64,000 nt of DNA from Thamnaconus septentrionalis (GCA_009823395.1 CM020501.1:22309861-22373860), one strand, 5' to 3'; shown: positions 1 through 10,819, numbered from the stretch's first letter. Notes: a model not told the origin generated them from the sequence alone. Program-made: numbers and translations.

Positions 1-24
1 GCGTGTATGTGTGTGTGTGTGTGC
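1..24. repeat. (GT)n microsatellite
   Basis: Short GT-dinucleotide run at the left window edge, probably cut by the window boundary. Confidence 0.8.
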
Positions 25-95
25 ATCTCTGGCATTTTCCGCCATCTAATCTCCAAAATTCACATTAAGAACATTAGAGACAGATCATGTATCAC

Positions 96-159
<64 letters not shown>

Positions 160-168
160 AGAGAGAGG
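96..168. repeat. Compound (TG)n(GA)n microsatellite
   Basis: About ten TG units pass directly into about eighteen GA units, followed by imperfect GGGAGA units. TG runs can adopt Z-DNA and GA runs can adopt triplex DNA. Frames across it give only Cys-Val and Arg-Glu repeats and are not genes. Confidence 0.95.
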
Positions 169-210
169 ATCTCCCCTCTTGACACTTATGGGTTGTAAAT
201 GCAGACAAAT

Positions 211-370
211 AGAAAAGAGAGAAAGAGTGAGAGAAGGTAGGGAAAATAATGAAGACAAAGGGAGAAGGAAGGAGAGAAAGAAAAAGTGAGGGAGGGTTAG
301 AGGAAGAAAAGGAAAGAACACAAGAAGGAGATCATGAGAAGGAAATAGACAGAGGAAGGGAGGCAGGAGT
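211..370. repeat. Purine-rich (GA-biased) tract
   Basis: About 160 bp in which the plus strand is overwhelmingly A and G. It continues the GA microsatellite after a 40-bp mixed interval. It is probably a degenerate polypurine repeat. Confidence 0.75.
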
Positions 371-688
371 ACAAATGGCCGAGGAAAAGACTGGAAACCA
401 CATGTGATGTAGTTAAAGTTGCAGCTCCGCTGACAGTCAGAGTTCGAGATGGAATCTCCTGCTGCTGCTTGTTGTTGATGTCTGACTGGCAACGAAAAAA
501 CCAAAACATGAGAAGGTGTAAAATCAGCAAAGAAAAAAACCCCGAAGGGTTAACCTTTAGCATATTCCATGTTGAACACACACACATACACACTGACTGT
601 GTAAAGGGGGCAAATGAGTCAGGGAGATCCATCTGTCCAACATGACTAGTAAACACCAGGCAATATGGGCTGCAGCACAGTGTCTTTC
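371..688. other. Unassigned stretch
   Basis: Mixed-composition DNA with one short imperfect CA run near 576-593. I see no coding signal, repeat end or RNA fold here. Confidence 0.5.
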
Positions 689-729
689 TGTGTGTGTGTG
701 TGTGTGTGCGTACGTGCGCGTGTCCGTGT
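689..729. repeat. (TG)n microsatellite with degenerate tail
   Basis: Ten TG units followed by an interrupted run containing CG dinucleotides. Confidence 0.85.
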
Positions 730-1039
730 TCCCTCTACACTGTGTCCATCTGTCTCGCGCCAATGACGAGCTCTTGAAAAGTGATCTGCCTGAAATCTCA
801 ACGGCGGATGAGTTTGTGATCTTCGAGAATGACGGGGACCAAACACCCGCACAAAACACTGAAACCTGTCCGGAGGGCAAACGGAGACGCTGCGCTGCGG
901 GGACACGTCAGTGGTTAACGACTTTCTGTTGGTGAAAGGTTGGGAGGTGAAGGGTGCAATCCATGGATGTATTATGAGAACTGGATACCAGACTGGCAAT
1001 ATGGTGGCGGGCCGATTTTTTCCCAGTGGCCACTCGAGG

Positions 1040-1325
1040 AACTGCAGCAAACAAATCCCACAGGCTATGTCTCAGCTCGTTCTGATTGGCTGCGTCCTGA
1101 CGTGTCTGTAAGTGACGTTCTCCAGGATCGTTCTGATTGGCAAAAGATCATGTGAGTTACAGAGGTACGATGGAAAGTGACACTACTCCGCCCATCAATG
1201 CGGAAGTCAAAAGCTTTTTTGGGACATGCGCTGGGTGAGCAACTTCATCAGACAAGCAGCTTCCTACTTCCTGGCAAAGCTCCTTCTCCCTCTACTTCGA
1301 GGATGCTGATTGGTCCATTGGTCCG
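1040..1325. promoter_or_regulatory. CCAAT-box cluster, possible regulatory block
   Basis: Four ATTGG (inverted CCAAT) pentamers lie at 1085-1089, 1136-1140, 1309-1313 and 1317-1321. TGACGT-like CRE half sites lie between the first two. A GTAAGT hexamer after the first CRE half site would fit a splice donor, but no exon can be shown. Clusters like this are known from NF-Y-bound promoters; promoter function here is an inference. Confidence 0.25.
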
Positions 1326-2518
1326 CTAACAGCATTTCTACAACTCAACAAATGAGCTATTGTGCAAAACGTTTTGTGGCGTCAAAGTATTGATCAAGCG
1401 CTCATTGTTTCAAGTGTGTTTTAGCTAGTTGCTAAAATTAGCGTTGAGTTACTAGTTTATAATATTCCAATAAACATCAATACTCAGTAAACACTGGTCC
1501 ATTCCATTCCTCATGTCCGACTCTGTGCGAACACAAAGCCGCTTCTGCTCACATGTACGTTTCTGAGGGCGATGCGTCGTTAATCAGCGGCTCCAGTAAT
1601 AGTGCGCTTGATTTATTCCCCAAGACGTCGGGCCAGGGAGGAGACATTCATCACCCACCTCCCTCCGACACTCCTCTGTCACCGCCTGAGCCAGACGCTG
1701 CAACCGCAGACGCACCAAAACACACATGCACTGTTTTTTTTTTCTGTTTGTTTAAGTAGGATTCTTTTTATTTTTTTGCAAATCCATTAAAGTGCAGGTG
1801 CGCACGAGAAGCCTCGAGGTTGAGACTCTTGAGGGAACGCCCAGTATATCACAGCAGCACGCAGGTGAACGCACAAATGTTGGTGCTGTTGGGACAGAAA
1901 GAAAAACTTATCAAGTAATCCATCATTACAAGTTATGCAAAGTTTTCTGGGAACAAAAAAAAGGGACCTGTCCTTCCAGCAGAACGTGGCGCTGCAGCAA
2001 TGACACATCCGAACTTCTGAGCCAAAATAAAAGTGTGGGAAAAGGAAGAAGAAAAGCGTTGGAACTGCACGGAAGCAGGAGTGAGATTCTGAAACTTCCC
2101 TTCACAAGCCAGAAGGTTGCTAAAGATGCTAATCATGCTAACGACTCGTTGAGTCATTCTCATGCTAGTGTAGAGATGCTTTGAAGGTTATCAGGCCATA
2201 GAAACATGGAATTTCAATTTGAAACATGCTCGGGACCTTCTGCACGTTCATATTCTGCCATTTACAATGAACCCAAGCCACTTAATATCTTCAAATCTGC
2301 TAACAGACTCAAAGACTCACGCTAAAAATCATCATTTTGATGATATTTTTCTGCTGGCTGAAGAAAAATGACAGTGGCGCCATCAGGTTCATTGGAGCCA
2401 AAGTCAGAATTAAAAATGAGACGTGTGTGCCTGTGAGCGACACATCGCTTGGCGGGAACATGTGACAATCTGCTGACAGTCGATCAGGCCAAAAAGGTTC
2501 TGATCTGTGTTGACGGCA
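1326..2518. other. Unassigned stretch
   Basis: Low-copy-looking DNA with a T run at 1735-1743 and A/T-rich patches. Short open frames of 60-130 codons occur but show no recognisable domain or codon bias. I see no mobile-element termini. Confidence 0.5.
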
Positions 2519-2530
2519 GGTGGCGCCACC
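2519..2530. repeat. Perfect 12-bp palindrome
   Basis: GGTGGCGCCACC reads identically on both strands. A dyad this short could be a protein-binding site or chance. Confidence 0.6.
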
Positions 2531-2996
2531 AGATGACTGCAGCATTTACCACACTGTGAGTATCTGCTGGATAAATCTGAAGGTTTTTTTCTCTTCCTCC
2601 TGCACTTGTTGTTGCACTGTTTACATTTTCTGTCTGTTTGGTAAAAGACTGAGAAGTTGTAGAAATAAATTATATTACATTTTGAATGTGATAACACAGC
2701 TACTAATTCGATTTCAAGCAGCATTTTTTGTTTATCTTAAAATTATTTCACATTTCCTCTTGATAATTGACAAAAACTAAAAAAAAAGAAAAAAAAACAC
2801 AAAAATATTGTTTAAATATTTGTCTGGTTTTCTGTTTTATCATTAGTAATCACTTACATGACAATCTTATATTAACAATAAATAAAATCATTTTAACATC
2901 ATCTTAATGATCTTTAGATCCCCATTGAAGAAGTTTAATGTTTTTGTTTTTTCCAAAGTAATTTTCAAAAGTATTTCTGACAACGATGATGATGAG

Positions 2997-2997
<1 letters not shown>
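2531..2997. other. AT-rich unassigned stretch
   Basis: AT-rich DNA with A-rich and T-rich runs, notably around 2775-2800. No feature can be supported. Confidence 0.5.
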
Positions 2998-3046
<49 letters not shown>

Positions 3047-3048
3047 CA
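2998..3048. repeat. (TTA)n microsatellite
   Basis: Sixteen near-perfect TTA units, preceded by a short GAT repeat. Poly-Ile or poly-Leu frames through it are artefacts. Confidence 0.95.
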
Positions 3049-3334
3049 TTGATAAGTTCATGGATGCCGAACAACACACTGCCACCAGCAAGGAAGCCAA
3101 ATCAAGACCTCCTCGGTGCTCCTTGCGTGAACCGTCTGCTTCAGTGTGACCTGACGGTGCCCGAACAACGAGGTCAAGTAGAAAAGTGTTTCATCTTCGT
3201 GTTAATATTTAAACATCACTTTTATTTTTTTTAAACTGGGCAAAACATGAATTAAACAAATGTTCTGGGTCGCCCCTCGGTTTCTTCCTCACATCTTGAC
3301 TCACAGCAACGCCTTCCTGTCTTATTTCACACTA

Positions 3335-3412
3335 CCATCCATCCATCCATCCGTCCATCTGTCCATCCGTCCATCTGTCCATCCGTCTGTCCATTCATCC
3401 ATACGTTCATCC
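3335..3412. repeat. (CCAT)n tetranucleotide array with CCGT/CTGT variants
   Basis: About nineteen units of a CCAT-type tetranucleotide, with substitutions increasing rightward. Such arrays often mark the 3' tails of fish LINEs, but no LINE body is recognisable beside this one. Confidence 0.85.
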
Positions 3413-3516
3413 TTCTGTGGCTCAATAATGGATGTGAGACATTGCGTTTCCCCTCAACTGGCTGCAGAGGTTTAAGAGACATGACTCGGCTACCAAGGCC
3501 ACTTTGTACAAGACCT

Positions 3517-3543
3517 CACACACACACACACACACGCGCGTGC
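3517..3543. repeat. (CA)n(CG)n microsatellite
   Basis: Alternating purine-pyrimidine CA units ending in CG units, a sequence type prone to Z-DNA. Confidence 0.85.
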
Positions 3544-3731
3544 CTGCCGCATCCACGCACGCACTACAGTGCCGGGTTCAAGCAAAGGTCGTATCTGTAG
3601 CATTAAAGTTGCAGGAGGAGCTGCAGAGTGCTGCTCGCTGTGCGCAAGGCTTCAGGTTTATTCACGTCCCCATCAGTTGACATCACATCAGGTAACCGTG
3701 CACGAGGGCGCGCATTTAAGAGGGTTTACGT

Positions 3732-3757
3732 TTGTGTGTGAGTGTGTGTGTGTGTGT
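3732..3757. repeat. (GT)n microsatellite
   Basis: Short GT run with one AG interruption. Confidence 0.8.
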
Positions 3758-4092
3758 CTTGTCTGGAAAGTGTGTTGTAGCGCACCACTGTGGCCTTTAG
3801 AGTTCAAAAGGCTTGATTTTGTTTTTACCTCTTGAAGGATCAAAGCAAAGGACTGAGAAAACTTCCCTTTTGGTACCTTGGTACAATTTTACGGTGTGCA
3901 TCAAAATACACGTCAGTTCTGGAGACCAAGCTTTCGTGATGCCACAAAGATGACGACTACACCCTCAGCGAGGTGTTGGGGTAATTATAGACCCTATTTG
4001 ATGTTTCATGTGTCCTTTTTTCATGAATGTATTCACTGACATCGTAAATAGATACATTTGTTTTCTATGTACAACAGCAGATTGAGTCTTAA

Positions 4093-5300
4093 GCCCTACT
4101 CGCAGGGGATTATTACCTGGCGACCACTGGTAATTTGTAATAATCACAGAGGACATCTGTGATGTTGATCCCGTGCGAATGTGCCATGTCTGTAATTTGT
4201 AAAGTAAAAATTCCACCGCTAATTACCCACCGTATTTCGCCAAACACAGACGTCCTGTGATAATACTAGTCCCGTGCGAATCTCCATCTCAGTGATTGGG
4301 CTGTATTTTTTGTTTTCATTGTGCGTCTTTTCTACTTGTTGCCCAGTTGAGAAGTGGAGGCTGCGGGGGAAATTATTTGTGGCAGTTTTGACAGCGTCTT
4401 TGGTGCAAATACAGTCTCGTATCGGTACTGGAAACCCATTTGAAGAAAGACCTAGCTCCGCTCAATCAAAAGAGTGAAATTTCGGAAGATAATAAGATGG
4501 ATGACTTGCATAGCAGCATGCTGTGAGAAACATTTTTCTATCTTTCAAATGGCTTATGACGGCCTGTTATCCCGACAACTGCACATTGTTCAGATGACCA
4601 CCAACATATACTGTGACTAAACACAAACTCTCGTACCGCCATCGTAGCCGCCATTGAGCTTTGCTTTGCACCGCATTGACAATATATCTGGGGCTTAAAG
4701 CAGCTCTAGGTAACTTTCGTTGGGAATGGCGAAGCGACGAAGTAAACACGCTGCAGCGCTAGTTTATTGATGTGGTAAAATACAAATAGTCGTCTAGCTG
4801 GAGCGCTCAATAGTGTTCAGGAAAAACACCAATATGAAATGCAAAACAGACATTGACAATAACGTCGTAGCAAACGTTCAACACTTTTATTACTTCGTCT
4901 TTCATCGAGGTTACTTATTGGGTTCCATTCTGTCATTTTATAATTTTATGTATTTGTAATAGTAGTATGTAAAACCGCCTCTAAATAAACGTATGACGTT
5001 GCCGTATAGTGGTTCGTCCGGCATGTCGGGTCACGCATGAAAGTCACGCAGTGCAGTTACAGCCGGCACAACCCCCCTCTCGCTGCCGAGGCGGCACCAT
5101 TGATCCTATTAATCGTTAATAATATATAAATCATAATTTTGTGGTCGAAAAGCTACCTAGAGCTGCTTTAATGCTAGTAAAAAAGAGTAAAATACAGACT
5201 TTACTTATCCCATGTGAATGCACCGAAAGAAATACAGACGTGGGAGGGAAGGTAATTTACCAGATGTCCCCAGGTAATACGAATCCCGTGCGAATAGGGC
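4093..5300. mobile_element. Terminal-inverted-repeat DNA transposon remnant, non-autonomous
   Basis: The left end starts GCCCTACTCGCAGGGGATTA and the right end, reverse-complemented, starts GCCCTATTCGCACGGGATTC. Similarity continues inward through TATTACCTGG and CTGGTAAT for about 50 bp. Extra direct copies of CCCGTGCGAAT lie near 4168-4181 and 4270-4282. No transposase frame is present. The left flank is TTAA but the right flank is ATAT, so the target duplication is unclear and I do not assign a superfamily. A second element interrupts it. Confidence 0.75.
4699..5167. mobile_element. TTAA-flanked MITE nested in the 4.1-5.3 kb transposon
   Basis: Both ends share the inverted terminus AGCAGCTCTAGGTAACTTT (one mismatch). 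The 469-bp body is flanked on both sides by TTAA (4695-4698 and 5168-5171). TTAA duplication is typical of piggyBac and Kolobok transposons, so this is probably a non-autonomous derivative of one of them. There is no coding capacity. It lies inside the older element, which dates it as the later insertion. Confidence 0.8.
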
Positions 5301-5310
5301 ATATGATTCA

Positions 5311-5400
5311 AATCCATCCATTCATCCAGCATCCATGAATCCTTTCATCCTGCCATCCCTCCCTCCCTCTCTCTCCCTCCACCTCTTTCTCCATCTCTCC
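5311..5400. repeat. ATCC/CCCT pyrimidine-rich low-complexity tract
   Basis: Degenerate CATC units merge into a CT-rich run. It starts just outside the end of the transposon at 5300. Confidence 0.7.
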
Positions 5401-5559
5401 GGTCCTAATTGAAAGGCCATGGCAGGGGACCGGAGCAGCGAACAGCTGATCAATAACTTGGCCCGACGTGCGAATTGATCGGCCGGCCTGTTGTGTACGA
5501 CGCGGTGCCGTTCTCGTGTGTGAGTGTTTGAGTGACAGTGTGAGCCACTTCCCTTCTGC

Positions 5560-5561
<2 letters not shown>

Positions 5562-5603
<42 letters not shown>
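5562..5603. repeat. (GT)n microsatellite
   Basis: Uninterrupted GT repeat of about 21 units. Confidence 0.95.
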
Positions 5604-5608
<5 letters not shown>

Positions 5609-6083
5609 TGCGAGCCATTCCCACTCTTGAAGGTGTTCAATGAGTCTAATTCATTCTCGCCCAGAGACTGCTGTGTGGTTGCAGGACAATTCATTTACTC
5701 TGCAGGCTCCAATCAAGACTATTCCCAGCGTCCCCCGCTGTAATAATCACTGCATATGAAATTTGAAGACGTGTGATGACAGCGAGCGCTTCACACTGAG
5801 CTGCCCTCCCTCCATCCCCAAGCCATAACCCCTCCCCCCAAGAAACAAACAAAAAGAAAAACAGGTGGATTTAATTGACAAGGAACGGCAGAGAGGAAGA
5901 AAACAGACAAAAGGTACACCTGGAGTTTTTTGGAAAGAAGCCACTCGATGTCACTTTAAATGCATTTAAGCCTTGCAGATGTGCTAAAGTTGGTGATTTT
6001 TAAAATATTTTCATCGTGAGAGCCACAGGTCTGGTGCAACCACAACGGACCCTGGATTGATATAGGTACATTTGGATATAAAG
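5604..6083. other. Unassigned stretch
   Basis: Mixed-composition DNA with no identifiable repeat end or coding signal. Confidence 0.5.
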
Positions 6084-6091
6084 ATATATAT

Positions 6092-6678
6092 TAGGGCTGT
6101 CAGTTGATTAAACATTTTAATTGCAATTAATCACATAGTGTCCTGAGTTAACTCGCAATTTATTGCAAATTAATTGCACATTTTTTAACCTGCTCTATAT
6201 GTAACTTAACAAGATATTTATTGTGTTTCTTATACTCAAGGAAAAATTGAAGAGGACAATAATAATTCCTTTGTGGAAATATTCTCTTTTTATTTTCATT
6301 GCAACATTCCAAAATGATTACATACTTATACTGTCCAGATACTCTTCAAAAAAAACCTCTCAAACCTTGAGGTATTCTCAAGCCATGATCGCATTTGTCA
6401 ATCGTGGTATTTTATTTTGAAAATTAACCGGATTCTCTCGTGCTTCCTTGAGTGACTTCCCGTCCAGCTTGACGCAGATCGCTCGCGACTCGCGCACAAA
6501 ACAGACCAGACGCCGAAACACTTTGAGTTTGGCGTGAACAACACCATCGGTTAACAAGGCCGCGGAAAGGAAGCAGACTCCCTTCTGCGGCTATAACGCG
6601 TTAATAATACATTAACACATTAACGCGTTATTAACATGTTATTAATGCCTAATTAACGTGTTAACCCCAACAGCCCTA
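6092..6678. mobile_element. hAT-like non-autonomous transposon with intact 8-bp target duplication
   Basis: The left end reads TAGGGCTGTCAGTTGATTAA and the right end finishes in CAGCCCTA. The first 110 bp carry the repeated AATTAATTGCA-type motif, and the right part carries AACGCGTTAATA and ACGCGTTATTAA, as in a very common teleost interspersed repeat that I recognise by its ends. ATATATAT lies directly outside both ends (6084-6091 and 6679-6686). An 8-bp duplication fits the hAT superfamily. No transposase is encoded in the 587 bp. Confidence 0.85.
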
Positions 6679-6759
6679 ATATATATGTATAACTACATGA
6701 GTTCAGGGTCGCCAGTGTCCTGTTCCAGAAACCAGTCCAGAAAGACTGTAGCTGTGTTA

Positions 6760-6782
6760 CATATATAGTATATATATATATT
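6760..6782. repeat. Short (TA)n run
   Basis: Imperfect TA dinucleotide repeat. Confidence 0.7.
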
Positions 6783-7930
6783 GATAGTAGCACTTTGAGC
6801 TCCTGGTCTGCGAAAATATAGCAACAAACATTTGTGAACAAAGTCAGTCCATTTCGGCCCCTCAGGTGACCGTGCGTCTCCTCCCACTGGCCGTCCGGAA
6901 GGTCATGTGACCGCGCCAAGTCCGCTGACGACGCAGTGATCCGCCGTCCTTGGCGGCTGCCGTGTTTGTCAACAGGGAACTCGTCGCCTCCGCCCAGCCG
7001 AAACCCATCTCGGGAAGGTAAACATCTCGTCAAAGCACAGCCGACATCGCAAATTACTGTCTGAGTGTCTGATAATCACAAACAGCACGGGGCTGAAGGG
7101 AGGCGGGGCCAGCCGCTAGGTCAAACAGGGCGGGACTGGCGGTTTATCATTGGTGAGTTTGGTGGCCAGACCTTCAGAGAAGTTTTGAAATGTCTTGAAT
7201 ATAAACCTGTGAATAATGGTTGTTTGTCCAGAAAAACAAAGCAAGTTTCCCTTTCCATCCACTAGCTCCTGTTTATCTTTAGCCGCTTTATTGAGTTGCC
7301 CAAGAAGTTGCCGTTGCATTTTCTTTCTCCACTTTATTGGATTAGGTCTGTTGTATTTATACAAAAAAAAAAAACATACCAAGATGCAGCCTTTGAAGCT
7401 GCTTTTATCTCTAATTTAATGGATAAATTGTATTGGAGGAGTGTTGAAAATGTTGCATCTTAGCAATGAAATTGCATTTGCCTGATTTTCTTTACTCCTC
7501 CTTTATTTTTTTTTTCCTTCCATGTTTATGAAACAGGACTCAGGATTAAAAGACGCAGCGGGAGTGTGTGACGTGTTAGTGGCAGAGCTCAATTAACCAC
7601 TAGTACTAAATGATTCACAAACACAATTATACGGAAATAAAACAATAACATTTGGGAAAAATTAAAACAGGATCTGATGGTTCAGATGACGACAGGATTT
7701 TTAGGAGGAAAATTGTGCAGTGAAAAGTGTTTGAGGCAAAAGGCCAGTGGCTCTACTGCCGTGTCGATGCAAAGACGCGAGGAGTAGGTCCAAGGTCAAC
7801 TTTCTCAGGAGCTAATCGCCCCTCTGATACCTCCAACACATCAGTGCACACAAGGAGCAAAAACCAAACAATTTTAAAAAACATTTAAAAAACAAAAACA
7901 AAAAAAAACTGCACGTTTTGTAAATTGTTC
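6783..7930. other. Unassigned stretch
   Basis: Mixed DNA with a 12-bp A run near 7362-7373. The GC-rich part (6850-7120) stays open for over 100 codons on the minus strand, but the peptide shows no family resemblance and I do not call it coding. Confidence 0.45.
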
Positions 7931-7939
7931 TAGTATTTA

Positions 7940-7992
7940 AAGTAGAGAGGTGAGCAGTTAATTGATTCTCGATTAATTGATCACATCCCTAC
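7940..7992 (-). mobile_element. Possible hAT terminus fragment
   Basis: On the minus strand this reads GTAGGGATGTGATCAATTAA, followed by a further AATCGAG/AATTAAC pattern. It resembles the end of fish hAT-like elements that begin TAGGGATG. Only about 50 bp are visible and there is no partner end. Confidence 0.35.
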
Positions 7993-8427
7993 TTTATATA
8001 CTATACTTGGACTACTTTACAATATTATTGATTAGTTGTCATTAAGAATTTATTGCTGTTAAGAATTTACCCAAATAAATTAAACTATCAGCAACTGATG
8101 GAAGATTCAGCGGGTCCTCTGTGTTGTGTCAGTGGGAAGTTCGTTATGATGGTTTGTTGCATTGTTGCTTTGGTGGCAGCGAGCGGCTCTCTGTTCCACT
8201 GTGGCTGGTTGGGAGTGAAATTCAGACAGGCGACGAGAGGAAGCAGCGAGTGGAGTTTCATTTCCGCCGCCGCCGTGTGTTGAGCCTCCCGTGCACGTCG
8301 AGGTGTTAGTGGGAGGAGCTTGAAAATGGCGCCGGCCTGCATCCATTATGGCTTTAAAGTACTCTGACTCTCTGACTCCGCCTTTATCTATTATTCCTGT
8401 GAGTTATTTCCTTCTGGCTGGTCGTGT

Positions 8428-8430
<3 letters not shown>
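7993..8430. other. Unassigned stretch, GC-rich in its right half
   Basis: Includes a short block with GCCGCCGCC at about 8267-8275. Frames remain open for 60-85 codons on both strands with no recognisable protein. Confidence 0.45.

Positions 8431-8463
<33 letters not shown>
8431..8463. repeat. (TGC)11 trinucleotide repeat
   Basis: Eleven perfect TGC units. On the minus strand they would encode poly-Gln, but the surrounding frame is made of CA-repeat and low-complexity sequence, so a polyglutamine gene is not supported. Confidence 0.95.
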
Positions 8464-8464
<1 letters not shown>

Positions 8465-8559
8465 GCGTCCCGGAGCGTCTCTCCAAACTTCCCTCTGGCC
8501 AATTAGTGCAGCTGAAGACAGAGTGTCTGCTCCAAACCCGGGGAGGACCATTTAAATGC

Positions 8560-8640
8560 TCTCCAGAGAGGAAGGGGAGAGCAGAGGAGAGGAGGAAGAG
8601 AGCGTGCGGGAGAGGAGAGAGGAAGCCGAGGGGGCGGAGC
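8560..8640. repeat. Purine-rich GAGGA tract
   Basis: About 80 bp of G/A-biased sequence with GAGAGGA-type units, ending in a GGGGCGGAG GC-box-like motif. Confidence 0.6.
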
Positions 8641-8765
8641 CACAGGTGCAGCAACAAAAGTGGCAGCGACTGAGGCTGAGCCGCCTGCAAGTGTGAAACT
8701 TGTTTTATAAGCCGTGTTGGACAAGAAAGCGACGATGTTACAGCCACAACTGGACCACTAGTGTT

Positions 8766-8807
8766 TGTGTGTGTGTGTGTGTGTGTGTGGGTGTGCGTGT
8801 GTGCGTG
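8766..8807. repeat. (GT)n microsatellite
   Basis: GT run with a few GG and GC interruptions. Confidence 0.9.
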
Positions 8808-8892
8808 AATCCACACGCCATGTGATCAATGATGCAATGTCAGGAGGGAAAGATATGGTCAACACTGACGCCAGACGTCTGACATGCCTGTT

Positions 8893-8910
8893 ACACACAC
8901 ACACACACAC
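8893..8910. repeat. (CA)9 microsatellite
   Basis: Perfect short CA run, about 85 bp from the preceding GT run and inverted relative to it. Confidence 0.85.
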
Positions 8911-9121
8911 TATAATTGATGGAGGGCAAACTGATGGAAAAGGAAGTGGGAGGAGCTCCAACAGACTAATAGTCTGAGTTACAGATCAGCTGTTGCCAAT
9001 TTGAGAATACAATTCAGTAATTTGTCAGATTGAATTATTTAAAACCTCAATACGATCCATTAACATTGTTAATGTCATTATAATCATTATTTATTTTACA
9101 TCAATACTATTGTTTTAATTA

Positions 9122-9122
<1 letters not shown>

Positions 9123-9187
<65 letters not shown>

Positions 9188-9196
9188 CATCATCAT
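9123..9196. repeat. (ATT)n(CAT)n microsatellite
   Basis: About 21 perfect ATT units followed by three CAT units. Confidence 0.95.
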
Positions 9197-9336
9197 GTAT
9201 TTTTCTAGGCTAATCTATACAGTTTTTGCATTGTTTCATTGAAACAAACATTAACTAAATTCATACAGTAAAATAACAAGATTCATATGTTCTTTTTTTG
9301 AAGGGAAAATAAATCTTTGGAGTTTAAGGACAGATT

Positions 9337-9360
9337 CCGCAACACTGAACAGTGTTGCGG
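9337..9360. repeat. Perfect inverted repeat (11-bp arms, 2-nt spacer)
   Basis: CCGCAACACTG, then AA, then its exact reverse complement. The dyad could form a cruciform or bind a dimeric protein. It lies in otherwise AT-rich unassigned DNA. Confidence 0.8.
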
Positions 9361-10188
9361 GTTTGCAAGCCGATCAACAATAAATTGTCTCTCTGAAGCT
9401 GGTGTGACAAAGACTAAGCAGCAAATACTCCCAGATTAATTTCCCTGATCAATTGAATAGAGTCTTTGTGTAAAATTAACCAAAAGCTGTGAGTGATTTC
9501 ATTTTTTTGTGTTAAATTAAGTTTATTTATTTGTTGTGTGGCAGTAGGAGGAAGGAGAAAATAGAAAAAAAAAATGTCGCTGCGGCGGCCAATGGCAGAA
9601 CTGGAAGTCGGTCAGCCGCCGGGTGCAGAGTCAGAGTCACACGACTGGAAGTTCAACAACACCGATTTATAGTTAAGAGGTTATTGGTTGTCATTCAGAG
9701 GTCTGACTTTAAGGTGTAACCTTAATTTGAATTTACATTTTATTTTTCTTAAACTACCGCAGGTCCAAATCAGATCAGCGCAGTAGCTTCAGTTTTTCTG
9801 TTCAGCTTCCCATAACAAATACGACAATAAACCAGTGAATAAAAATGTTTTTAAATAAAAACATAGGAAAAAAAAAAACATCTTAAACTACAAGATACGA
9901 GGGATAAAATTTACAGCCAGATGGTTGATAAACACCAGCTGGTGAAATATGAAAAATATTAAACATAATAAGATCAGAGAAGGTGAAGTGGAGAAGGAAG
10001 AGACTGAACCACTCTGGCCTCATTTAGGTTTTTTTTTTTTTAATTAAATATTGAATTATATCTGAGCGTGATGGTTGACCAGTTTATTAAATTAGACATT
10101 GTTTTGCCTGAATCCTCAACACTTCGCAGGTCACACTGTCTTCAATAACAAACGCAAAACAACATTTCAATTTTTTCATAAATTTAAG
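9361..10188. other. AT-rich unassigned stretch
   Basis: Contains A runs near 9866-9878 and a T run at 10029-10040. No element ends or coding signal are visible. Confidence 0.5.
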
Positions 10189-10189
10189 A

Positions 10190-10252
10190 TATATGTATGT
10201 ATGCATGCATGCCTGTGTGTGTGTGTGTGTGTGTGTATGCCTGTATGTATGA
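10190..10252. repeat. Compound (TATG)/(GCAT)/(GT)n microsatellite
   Basis: Tetranucleotide units pass into GT units and then back into TATG units. Confidence 0.85.
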
Positions 10253-10398
10253 ATACATTCAGAGGCTGTTGTCATGTAAAAGTTGTGTTGCTGTTGCCTG
10301 TTGTCTGTTGTCTTCACACCTGAAGGTCACACACACGGTGAGGGAGCGGCAACGGAGAGGAGACACTTTCAACTTCCTGCCTACCTCCTCCCGCTTGA

Positions 10399-10401
<3 letters not shown>

Positions 10402-10432
<31 letters not shown>
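10402..10432. repeat. (GT)15 microsatellite
   Basis: Uninterrupted GT run. Confidence 0.9.
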
Positions 10433-10436
<4 letters not shown>

Positions 10437-10537
10437 AGACCAAGTGCAGCATGAGTGATCGCCCGACAGCAAACCCGTCGAGACCTTCTCTTCCCTCTCC
10501 CTCCCCTTTTTGCATCCATTCTTATTTTTCCCTTTTG

Positions 10538-10555
10538 ACACACGCACACCGCACA

Positions 10556-10593
<38 letters not shown>
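10538..10593. repeat. (CA)n microsatellite
   Basis: CA run with CG interruptions at its left end. It lies about 105 bp from the GT run at 10402-10432, so the two form an inverted pair. Confidence 0.9.
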
Positions 10594-10594
<1 letters not shown>

Positions 10595-10683
10595 GCTCAA
10601 ACAACGGGCAGCAGCTCCTGCTACAGCCACTCTGCTGGGTCGCAGGGTGTAAGTGTCGTGAAAGCATGTCAACCTCCTGAGAC

Positions 10684-10712
10684 TCTTCTTCTTCTCCTCC
10701 TCCTCCTCCTCC
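10684..10712. repeat. (CTT)n(CTC)n trinucleotide repeat
   Basis: Three to four CTT units followed by five CTC-type units. Confidence 0.8.
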
Positions 10713-10819
10713 CTGGAAACCACGGTAACCGTCTTAAAACACAGAGATGCTCTGCTGCTCCGTGACATGCGTTTTTATTCATCCATATCCATTTATATGT
10801 AATGTTGGATCTCTGGTAC

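Noticed and set aside
5290..5330. tRNA-like T-loop sequence (GATTCAAATCC)
   Set aside because: It spans the transposon end and a CATC tract; no anticodon arm or acceptor stem can be drawn. No other tRNA signature was found.
8391..8816. Polyglutamine protein on the minus strand
   Set aside because: The Gln run is the (TGC)11 repeat; the rest is CA-repeat and purine-tract translation with no family resemblance.
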